The notes beneath the pieces were generated by a model. It had not been told where the DNA came from. It did no database searches and was given only the letters and a program-made list of their open reading frames with translations. A stretch of 64,000 nt of DNA from CAVWSM01 sp963798505 (lineage in GTDB: Bacteria > Actinomycetota > Actinomycetes > Jiangellales > Jiangellaceae), in NCBI GenBank assembly GCA_963798505.1, contig CAWCTX010000005.1:124001-188000 (forward strand). The letters are read 5' to 3'. Of this stretch, positions 6,947-18,061 are shown in pieces (the first letter of the stretch is position 1; the number at the start of each line of letters is the position of its first letter). Both the position numbers and the translations under genes were made by a program.

Positions 6947-8644
6947 GTGCAGCCGGATGAGATCGAGGCGGGCCGCCGCCGCTGGCAGGAGCGCTACGAC
7001 GCCGCAGCCAAGCGTGACGCTGACTTCACGACGCTGTCAGGCGTCGAGGTCGACCCGGTCTACGGGCCGCCGGACGGGGTCGCCGACCCGCGCATGGAGC
7101 GCATCGGGTGGCCCGGCGAGTTCCCGTACACCCGCGGCCTCTATCCCACCGGCTACCGCGGCCGCACCTGGACGATCCGACAGTTTGCCGGCTTCGGAAA
7201 CGCGCAGCAGACCAACGAGCGCTACCGCATGATCCTCGCGCACGGCGGCGGCGGACTCTCGGTCGCCTTTGACATGCCCACCCTGATGGGCCGCGACTCC
7301 GACGACCCGCGCTCGCTCGGCGAGGTGGGCCACTGCGGCGTGGCCATCGACTCGGCCGCCGACGTGGAGATGCTGTTCGACGACATCCCGCTCGGCGATG
7401 TCACGACGTCGATGACGATCAGCGGGCCGGCGGTGCCGATCTTCTGCATGTACGTCGTCGCGGCCGAGCGCCAAGGTGTCGACGTGTCGACGCTCAACGG
7501 CACCCTGCAGACCGACATCTTCAAGGAGTACACCGCGCAGAAGGAGTGGCTGTTCGCGCCCGAGCCGCACCTGCGCCTCATCGGCGACCTGATGGAGTGG
7601 TGTGCCGCGCAGGTGCCCGACTACAAGCCGCTGTCGGTGTCCGGCTACCACATCCGCGAGGCCGGCTCGACGGCTGCGCAGGAGCTCGCCTTCACGCTGG
7701 CCGACGGGTTCGGCTACGTCGAGCTCGGGCTGTCGCGCGGGCTCGACGTCGACGTCTTCGCGCCCGGGCTGTCGTTCTTCTTCGACAGCCACGTCGACTT
7801 CTTCGAGGAGATCGCCAAGTTCCGCGCGGCGCGCCGCATCTGGGCCCGCTGGATGCGGGACGTCTACGGCGCGAAGACCGACAAGGCGCAGTGGTTGCGC
7901 TTCCACACCCAGACCGCGGGCGTGTCACTGACCGGACACCAGCCCTACAACAACGTCGTACGTACGGCCGTCGAGGCCCTCGCCGCGGTCCTGGGCGGCA
8001 CCAACTCGCTGCACACCAACGCGCTTGACGAGGTGCTCGCCCTGCCTACCGAGCAGGCCGCCGAGATCGCGCTGCGCACGCAGCAGGTGCTCATGGACGA
8101 GACGGGCGTCGTCAACGTCGCCGACCCGCTCGGCGGCTCCTGGTACGTCGAGGCGCTCACCGATCGCATCGAGGCCGAGGCCGAGGCGATCTTCGACCGC
8201 ATCCGCGACCTCGGCAAGGACGAGCGGCGGTGGCAGGAGGCCTACGGCCCGATCACCGCCGGCATCCTGCGTGGCATCGAGGACGGCTGGTTCACCGGCG
8301 AGATCGCCGAGGCGGCGTTCCAGTACCAGCGGGCGGTCGAGAAGGGCGACAAGAAGGTCGTCGGCGTCAACGTGCACACGCAGACGGTGACCCACGACGT
8401 CGACATCCTGCGGGTGTCGCACGAGGTGGAGCGGGTGCAGCGCGCGGAGCTCGAGCAGCGCCGCGCCGAGCGCGACCAGAACGCCGTGGACGCCGCGCTC
8501 GCGGCGATGGTCGAGGTGGCGCGCGGCGACGGCAACCTCGTGCCGCCGATGCTCGACGCCGTACGCGCCGAGGCCACCCTCGGCGAGATCTGCGACGCGC
8601 TTCGCGGCGAGTGGGGCAGCTACACCGAGCCGGCGCGCTTCTGA
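6947..8644 (+). CDS. B12-dependent acyl-CoA mutase large (substrate-binding) subunit, methylmalonyl-CoA mutase family
   Basis: 565 aa from GTG at 6947, chosen because GAGGAG (6934-6939) sits at good spacing and the family N-terminus begins there; the frame is open further upstream into the divergent gene. Only the TIM-barrel acyl-CoA domain is present: WTIRQFAGFGNAQQTN, GGGGLSVAFDMPTLMG, SGYHIREAGSTAAQE, LSFFFDSHVDFFEEIAKFRAAR, LGGTNSLHTNALDE. There is no cobalamin-binding DxHxxG domain, so a separate small subunit is required and none is seen in this window. The RGYDSD motif of methylmalonyl-CoA mutases reads MGRDSD here (Arg116 for the usual Tyr), and YATMY reads YPTGY. Substrate is therefore probably not methylmalonyl-CoA. 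MeaB at the window start may be its chaperone. Confidence 0.9.
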   Translation: MQPDEIEAGRRRWQERYDAAAKRDADFTTLSGVEVDPVYGPPDGVADPRMERIGWPGEFPYTRGLYPTGYRGRTWTIRQFAGFGNAQQTNERYRMILAHGGGGLSVAFDMPTLMGRDSDDPRSLGEVGHCGVAIDSAADVEMLFDDIPLGDVTTSMTISGPAVPIFCMYVVAAERQGVDVSTLNGTLQTDIFKEYTAQKEWLFAPEPHLRLIGDLMEWCAAQVPDYKPLSVSGYHIREAGSTAAQELAFTLADGFGYVELGLSRGLDVDVFAPGLSFFFDSHVDFFEEIAKFRAARRIWARWMRDVYGAKTDKAQWLRFHTQTAGVSLTGHQPYNNVVRTAVEALAAVLGGTNSLHTNALDEVLALPTEQAAEIALRTQQVLMDETGVVNVADPLGGSWYVEALTDRIEAEAEAIFDRIRDLGKDERRWQEAYGPITAGILRGIEDGWFTGEIAEAAFQYQRAVEKGDKKVVGVNVHTQTVTHDVDILRVSHEVERVQRAELEQRRAERDQNAVDAALAAMVEVARGDGNLVPPMLDAVRAEATLGEICDALRGEWGSYTEPARF

Positions 8645-8649
8645 GGCCG

Positions 8650-8707
8650 GGTCGATCACGTTAACGTGATCGACCAGGTCTGAGCGCGGCATACAGGCCT
8701 TGCGCAG
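8650..8707 (+). terminator. Stop-proximal palindrome element, copy A
   Basis: A perfect 26-bp palindrome (8650-8675) centred on GTTAAC with core GATCACGTTAACGTGATC, 6 bases after the mutase stop. It is followed by a conserved tail with GGTCTGAGCGCGGC and GCCTTGC. A homologous element in inverted orientation lies at 20675-20730 beside another stop codon. There is no T-tract, so termination or mRNA-end protection is inferred from placement. Confidence 0.6.
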
Positions 8708-8736
8708 ACCGGCTACGCCTTGCACAGAACCGCTAC
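8697..8736 (+). repeat. Tandem pair of 20-bp units upstream of the thioredoxin-TPR gene
   Basis: Two adjacent 20-base units, GCCTTGCGCAGACCGGCTAC (8697-8716) and GCCTTGCACAGAACCGCTAC (8717-8736), differing at three positions. They lie 46 bases before the next start codon and overlap the tail of palindrome element A. Confidence 0.6.
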
Positions 8737-8782
8737 CCGGGCAGCCAGGCGCCGGCTCCGGGGCCGATGTAAGGATGGGGCC

Positions 8783-9733
8783 ATGACTTCGGAGAGCTTC
8801 TCGCGACCCGGCGCGGTCGACCTGTCCGGCATGGCGGCGCAGAGCCCGGCCGGCAACGGGCCTGCGGCCGCGCAGCCGGGCTCCGGCGCGACCTCGACGA
8901 GCGCCGGCCCCTACGTCCTGGATGTCACCGACGAGTCGTTCCAGCAGGACGTCATCCAGCGGTCGCTCACCGTCCCGGTCGTCATCGACCTGTGGGCCGA
9001 CTGGTGCCAGCCGTGCAAGGTGCTCTCGCCGATCCTGGAGAGGCTCTCGACGGAGTACGAGGGCCGCTTCCTGCTCGCCAAGGTCGACGTCGACGCCAAC
9101 CCGCAGGTCAGCGCGGCCTTCCAGGTGCAGTCGATCCCCGCGGTCTTCGCAGTTCTGCGCGGGCAGCCGGTGCCGCTGTTCCAGGGCGCGCTGCCCGAGC
9201 CCCAGGTCCGCGAGGTGATCGACCAGCTGCTGCAGGTCGCCGTCACCAACGGCGTCGCCGGGAGGGCCGAGCCGGTCGGCCCGGCTGCGGCCGCGGCCGA
9301 GGAGATGCCGGAGCCCGCCCACGACCCGCGGTTCGACGAGGCTTACGACGCGATCGAGCGTGGCGACTTCGATGCGGCCGCCGCCGCCTACCGCAGCGTG
9401 CTCAACGACGCGCCCGCCGATCCCGACGCCAAGGCGGGGCTCGCGCAGGTCGAGCTGCTGAGCCGCACGCACGACCTCGACGCTGAGAAGGTACGGGCGA
9501 CCGCCGCCGAACGCGCCGATGACGTCGACGCGCAGATCGCCGCCGCCGACCTCGACATCGTCGACGGGCGGGTCGACGACGCGTTCGGCCGGCTCGTCGC
9601 CGCGGTGGGCCGCACAAGCGGCGACGAGCGTGACCGTGCGCGCACCCACCTGCTCGAGCTCTTCGAGGTTGTCGGCGCGCAGGACCCGCGCGTCACCAAG
9701 GCCCGCGCAGCCCTGGCCCGCGTGCTGTTCTAG
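8783..9733 (+). CDS. Thioredoxin-TPR protein (YbbN/CnoX-like co-chaperone)
   Basis: 316 aa from ATG at 8783, behind AAGGATGGGG. A 40-residue low-complexity N-terminus precedes a thioredoxin domain at about residues 45-155 with active site WADWCQPCK (Cys75, Cys78) and the cis-Pro region SIPAVF. The C-terminal 130 residues form TPR-like helices (FDEAYDAIERGDFDAAAAAY, then ADPDAKAGLAQVELL). This architecture is that of YbbN/CnoX proteins, which act as holdase or redox co-chaperones. Unlike E. coli YbbN, both redox cysteines are kept. Its stop overlaps the convergent DUF3500 stop by 4 bp. Confidence 0.88.
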   Translation: MTSESFSRPGAVDLSGMAAQSPAGNGPAAAQPGSGATSTSAGPYVLDVTDESFQQDVIQRSLTVPVVIDLWADWCQPCKVLSPILERLSTEYEGRFLLAKVDVDANPQVSAAFQVQSIPAVFAVLRGQPVPLFQGALPEPQVREVIDQLLQVAVTNGVAGRAEPVGPAAAAAEEMPEPAHDPRFDEAYDAIERGDFDAAAAAYRSVLNDAPADPDAKAGLAQVELLSRTHDLDAEKVRATAAERADDVDAQIAAADLDIVDGRVDDAFGRLVAAVGRTSGDERDRARTHLLELFEVVGAQDPRVTKARAALARVLF

Positions 9734-10695
9734 CGGTGGGCGCGGGCGTAGTGCTGCGCGAGCAGATCATCGCCCCAGTCGTGCTGCAGGTCTCGCCAGA
9801 CCGAGTGGATGTGGTTGGCGTTGTCCTGGGTGTTGTCGTACTCGAGGAGGAACGTCGCCCCGCGGACCGCGTAGTAGTGCCCGCGCCGAGGTCGGTCCGA
9901 GCCCGCCCAGCTGAACTCGATCGTGTCCAGTCCGGCGGACTCGGCGTCGCGCCACGCCAGCTCGGCGACATCGATGGGGGCACGGTCGAGGTATTGCCGG
10001 ACCAGCCTCCGCAGGACAGCGCGCTGGTCGTCTTGCATCTCACCGTACGAGAGCCCGGCCGGCACCCCACCCGCATCGGCCACCGGGTCCCACCGCGTGA
10101 GGATGTCCGCCGGCGCGGCGTCGGACACCACCGCCACCGACCGCTGGGCCGGCGACAACAGACCCAGCAGCGCTCGGCCAAGGTCCTCCTCGTCGGGGAG
10201 GATGCGCAACCCCTGATGCGGCCCGCTCTCGACCATCGCCGGCTCCGCCCCGAAGAACTGCGGCGTCACCGCGACGGCGTCGTCGACGACGGTGATCTGC
10301 ACTGCGAGGTGGTGGCCGTTGACCCGCCATGCCCATGGCGCGGATCCGCCAGGCTCGCCCAGGATGCGCACCCAGTAGCGATGGTCGGTCGGGTCCGGCT
10401 CGCGTCCCGGCGGCGCCGACAGCTGACGTCGGATCATGTCGAGCTCGATGACCGCCCGCGCGGCCTGGGCACCCCCAACGCTGCACCCGGAGTCGAGCAA
10501 CGCGAGCGCGAGGTCTCGCTGCTGCTGCGTCATGTCGGCCAGCGACAGCCCCGGTCGCGGACCAGGAAGGTAGGTCCACGCCCGGCGATCAGGGATGTCG
10601 AACGATGCCACCGCCTGCTCGCGAAGCGCCCCGTCGAGCGAGTCGAGCAGGTCCTGCGCGGCCGCGGTCATGCGGGCGACGAGGGCCGCGGTCAT
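9730..10695 (-). CDS. DUF3500-family protein coupled to glgB
   Basis: 321 aa from ATG at 10695. The ATGA overlap with the glgB stop (10692-10695) fixes the start and implies translational coupling. The sequence shows the DUF3500 pattern: MTQQQRDLALALLDSGCS, YWVRILGEPG, WRVNGHHLAVQITVV, FFGAEPAMVESG, GLRILPDEEDLGRALLGLLS, then SWAGSDRPRRGHYYAVRG and HIHSVWRDLQHDWGDDLLAQHY near the C-terminus. No signal peptide or membrane segment. The family has no established function. Its position as the last gene of treS-mak-glgB suggests a link to alpha-glucan metabolism, which is inference. Confidence 0.8.
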   Translation of the reverse strand: MTAALVARMTAAAQDLLDSLDGALREQAVASFDIPDRRAWTYLPGPRPGLSLADMTQQQRDLALALLDSGCSVGGAQAARAVIELDMIRRQLSAPPGREPDPTDHRYWVRILGEPGGSAPWAWRVNGHHLAVQITVVDDAVAVTPQFFGAEPAMVESGPHQGLRILPDEEDLGRALLGLLSPAQRSVAVVSDAAPADILTRWDPVADAGGVPAGLSYGEMQDDQRAVLRRLVRQYLDRAPIDVAELAWRDAESAGLDTIEFSWAGSDRPRRGHYYAVRGATFLLEYDNTQDNANHIHSVWRDLQHDWGDDLLAQHYARAHR

Positions 10696-12872
10696 CCTTC
10701 GTACTTCAGCCAGAGCGCGCCGAGCGGCGGCAGCCGAACCTGACAGGACGCCGGCAGGCCGTGCCACGGCTCGTCGGACGCCTCGACACCACCAAGGTTG
10801 CCGACGCCGGACCCGCCGTAGACCTCCGCGTCGGTGTTGATGACCTCGGACCACCGACCGGTGTGCGGCAGCCCGAGCTGGTAACCCTCGTGCGGGACCC
10901 CGGCGAAGTTGGCGACGCACGCGAGAACGCTGCCGTCGGTGCCGTAGCGCAGGAAGGAGAACGTGTTGCCCGGCGCATCGTTGGCGTCGATCCAGCGGAA
11001 GCCGGCCGAGTCGGAGTCGAGCACCCACAGGGCCGTCGTCTCCCGGTAGATGCGGTTGAGGTCAGTGACCAGGGCACGCAGCCCAGCGTGCTCGGGGTGG
11101 TCGAGCAGCCACCAGTCGAGCTCGCGGCCCTCGGCCCACTCAGCCTCCTGGCCGATCTCAGCGCCCATGAAGAGCAGCTGCTTGCCGGGGTGGGCCCACA
11201 TGTACGCGAGGTAGGCACGCAGGTTGGCCAGCTGCTGCCACCGGTCGCCCGGCATCTTGCGCAACAGCGAGCCCTTGCCGTGGACGACCTCGTCGTGCGA
11301 CAGCGGCAGCACGTAGTGCTCGCTGTAGGCGTACATCATCGCGAACGTCATCTCGTGGTGATGGAACGAGCGATGCACCGGCTGATGCCGCACGTAGTCC
11401 AACGTGTCGTGCATCCAGCCCATGTTCCACTTCATGCCGAAGCCGAGGCCGCCGAGATGCGTGGGGCGGGTCACGCCCGGCCAGGCGGTCGACTCCTCCG
11501 CGATCGTCACCACGCCAGGGACCTCGCGGTAGGCGGTCGCGTTGGTCTCCTGCAGGAACGACACGGCGTCGAGGTTCTCCCGGCCGCCGAACGCATTGGG
11601 CACCCACTCGCCGGCTTCCCGCGAGTAGTCGAGGTAGAGCATCGAGGCCACCGCGTCGACGCGCAGCCCGTCGAGGTGGAACTCCTTCAGCCAGTAGAGC
11701 GCGTTGGCCACCAGGAAGTTGCGCACCTCCCGGCGCCCGAAGTCGAAGACGAGCGTGCCCCAGTCAGGGTGCTCGCCGCGCCGCGGGTCGGCGTGCTCGT
11801 ACAAGGGTGTGCCGTCAAACCTTGCCAGCGCCCACGCGTCCTTGGGGAAATGGGCGGGCACCCAGTCGACGATGACGCCGATGCCGGCCTGGTGCAGCCG
11901 GTCGACGAGGTACCGAAAATCATCTGGAGTTCCAAATCGGGCGGTCGGTGCGTAGTAGGAGGAGACCTGGTAACCCCATGACCCGCCGTAGGGATGCTCG
12001 GCGACCGGCAGCATCTCTACGTGCGTGAAGCCCATCTCGCGCACGTAGTCGGTGAGCTCGTCGGCCAGGTCGCGATAGGAGCGGCCACGTCGCCACGAGC
12101 CCAGGTGCACCTCGTAGATGCTCATCGGCTCGGCGTGCGAGTCGCGCTCCGCGCGCTGCTGCATCCACCCGCCGTCGCCCCACTCGTACGACGACTCGTT
12201 GACGACCGAGGCGGTCAGTGGGGGCACCTCGGTCTGCCGCGCGAGCGGGTCGGCCTTCTCACGCCAGACGCCGTCGCGGCCGAGGATGGCGAACTTGTAG
12301 CGGGTGCCGGAGCCGACATCAGGCACGAACAGCTCCCACACCCCGGTCGAGCCCAGCGTGCGCATGGGGTGCGCGCGCCCGTCCCAATGGTTGAAGTCGG
12401 CGATGACGCGGACGCCGCGTGCGTTGGGCGCCCACACCGAGAACGACGTGCCGGTCACCGGCCCCAGCGCGCCCTCGTAGGTGCGCACGTGGCTGCCCAG
12501 GACCTCCCACAGACGCTCGTGCCGCCCCTCCTGGATGAGGTGCTGGTCGACTTCGCCGAGCGTGGGCAGGAAGCGGTACGGGTCATCGACGCGGCTCGTC
12601 CGCCCGGCGTAGGTGACATCGAGCCGGTAGTCCGGGACGTCGGTCGTCGGGAGGGTCACGGCCCAGACACCGTGCGCCACATGCGCGAGCGGAACCGGCG
12701 GGTCGTCCCCGGTGATGAGCTCCACGCTCTCGGCCAGCGGCCACAGCGCGCGCACGACGACCTCATCACCGGAGGGGTGCGCGCCGAGGATCGAGTGCGG
12801 GTTGGCGTGCAGACCCTGCACGAGGTGCCGCAGCTCCAACTCCGGCACCGTCGGCACCGTGCGGCCCGTCAT
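10692..12872 (-). CDS. glgB: 1,4-alpha-glucan branching enzyme GlgB
   Basis: 726 aa from ATG at 12872, which overlaps the mak stop by 4 bp (longer starts would run into mak). An N-terminal domain is followed by a CBM48-like domain (GTSFSVWAPNARGVRVIADFN) and the GH13 barrel. Catalytic signatures: LDGLRVDAVASML (nucleophile Asp), VTIAEESTAWPGV (acid/base Glu) and PLSHDEVVHGKGS. The C-terminal beta domain ends at 10692. Length matches the family. It forms alpha-1,6 branches on the linear glucan made by GlgE, in a unit with treS and mak. Confidence 0.97.
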   Translation of the reverse strand: MTGRTVPTVPELELRHLVQGLHANPHSILGAHPSGDEVVVRALWPLAESVELITGDDPPVPLAHVAHGVWAVTLPTTDVPDYRLDVTYAGRTSRVDDPYRFLPTLGEVDQHLIQEGRHERLWEVLGSHVRTYEGALGPVTGTSFSVWAPNARGVRVIADFNHWDGRAHPMRTLGSTGVWELFVPDVGSGTRYKFAILGRDGVWREKADPLARQTEVPPLTASVVNESSYEWGDGGWMQQRAERDSHAEPMSIYEVHLGSWRRGRSYRDLADELTDYVREMGFTHVEMLPVAEHPYGGSWGYQVSSYYAPTARFGTPDDFRYLVDRLHQAGIGVIVDWVPAHFPKDAWALARFDGTPLYEHADPRRGEHPDWGTLVFDFGRREVRNFLVANALYWLKEFHLDGLRVDAVASMLYLDYSREAGEWVPNAFGGRENLDAVSFLQETNATAYREVPGVVTIAEESTAWPGVTRPTHLGGLGFGMKWNMGWMHDTLDYVRHQPVHRSFHHHEMTFAMMYAYSEHYVLPLSHDEVVHGKGSLLRKMPGDRWQQLANLRAYLAYMWAHPGKQLLFMGAEIGQEAEWAEGRELDWWLLDHPEHAGLRALVTDLNRIYRETTALWVLDSDSAGFRWIDANDAPGNTFSFLRYGTDGSVLACVANFAGVPHEGYQLGLPHTGRWSEVINTDAEVYGGSGVGNLGGVEASDEPWHGLPASCQVRLPPLGALWLKYEG

Positions 12873-14268
12873 GCCGACAACCGGCGGAGCGCGTCGAGCG
12901 GGATGGGCAGCCAGCGTGGCCGGATATGCGCTTCCCAGACGGCCTCGTAGACAGCCTTGTCCGTCTCGTACGCGCGGAGCAGCACCGCGTGCTCCCGCGG
13001 GTCGCTGCCGCTGACCTCGGCGTATCCCTCGCAGAAGGCGTCCGCGTTGCGCTCGCTCCACTCGTGCGCGCGGTAGGCGATCTGTTGGTCTCCCGGATGG
13101 TCGGCGACGAGCAGGTGGAGCGCGGCGTAGTCGAACGAGCGCAGCATTGCCGCGACGTCGCGGAGCGGGGAGTCGAGTGCCACCCGTTGCGCGAGCGGCT
13201 CGTGCGGCTCACCCTCGAAGTCCAGCAGCTTCCAGCCGATGACGGTGCGCAGCACCTGCCCCAGGTGGTAGTCGCCGTGGATCCGCTGCGCCGGCACCGG
13301 CTCCTCGATCGTGGCCAGCGCCTCGAACGCTGGTGCGAGTCCGTCGGCATAGGCAGCCAGCTCGGGAACCTCGCTCGCGGCGTTCTGCAGCCGTGCCCGC
13401 ATGCGGTTACCCATCGCCTTGAGGTCATCGGTGGAGAGCATGCCGGTCTCCAACGTCCGAGCCATGAAGAGGTGTACGTCGGCGGTGGCCTGCCCCAACC
13501 GGCGCGCCTCGCCGGCGAAGTCACCCCCGACCTCCTCCGCGTGCAGGTCGGCCTCGGCATAGAGGTCACGCACGCTCGTGGTCGCCAGCTGCCAGCCGTC
13601 TGTTGCTGTCGTCAGGAACTTTTGAAGCATCGCGAGGCTGCCACTGACCACGGCGCCCGTGGCGGGGTCCTCCCAGCTGCCGTCCACCCAACCCAGCAAC
13701 GCGGCGATGTTCTCGCTCCCGGCCATGGTCAGTGCTTCGTGCACCTCCACGTCGGGGTTGACGCCGGCCTGCAGGCGACGGAACACCTTGAGAAGCGCGG
13801 CGTCGCCGTAGGCGAGGGAGGTGTTGGTCTGCTCCGCCGTGAGGGCCGTCGACGGCTCACCCACCGGGATGTCGGCGCTGTCGAGCTTGTGGAAGCTGAG
13901 CGTCTCGAGATCCTCAGACTTCTCGATCTTCTCGATGATGAGCGCTGTCGCATCCTTGTCATGCAAGGCGTCGTAGACGTAGAGCTCGCCGAGCATCCCG
14001 ACCTCGACGTGGTGCAGCCTTGGTTCGAACTCGGGTCTGATGCTCAATGGCACCTGATAGACAGACTCCTCACCGCCCTGCTGTACGCCGACGATGAGGT
14101 GCTCGACCTGTGGTCGGGCTGGGTTGAGCGCCGTTGCAGACAGGACACGCACTGAGTCCACCGGCTGGTTCTTACCGCCGAACCAACGCTGGTGCGGGAT
14201 CCACTCGGCCAGCAGCTGGGGGAGCTGTGCGCGCTCCTCGTCGGACAGCATTGCGCCGGTTGCGTCAC

Positions 14269-14272
<4 letters not shown>
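12869..14272 (-). CDS. mak: Maltokinase (Mak/Pep2)
   Basis: 467 aa. Phosphorylates maltose to maltose-1-phosphate, the GlgE donor. The N-terminal cap carries the diagnostic PHQRWFGGK. The kinase core shows RIHGDYHLGQVLRTVIGWKLLDFEGEP in two parts: catalytic HGDYH and metal-binding DFEGEP. The start overlaps the treS reading frame by 4 bp (ATGA, 14269-14272) and the end overlaps glgB the same way. Between TreS, which makes maltose from trehalose, and GlgB, this is the expected operon position. Confidence 0.96.
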
Positions 14273-17958
<3,686 letters not shown>

Positions 17959-18061
17959 CGGTCCCACCGTACCGAGGTGAGGGGGTGAACAACCTGTTAC
18001 GCACAGGGTCGACGCACTGGTCCGGCCTGCCCCTCGGATGGCCACCACTAGGGTGTGCAGG

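Noticed and set aside
8697..8736. Start of a CRISPR array
   Set aside because: Only two adjacent units with no spacer between them and no cas genes anywhere in the window.
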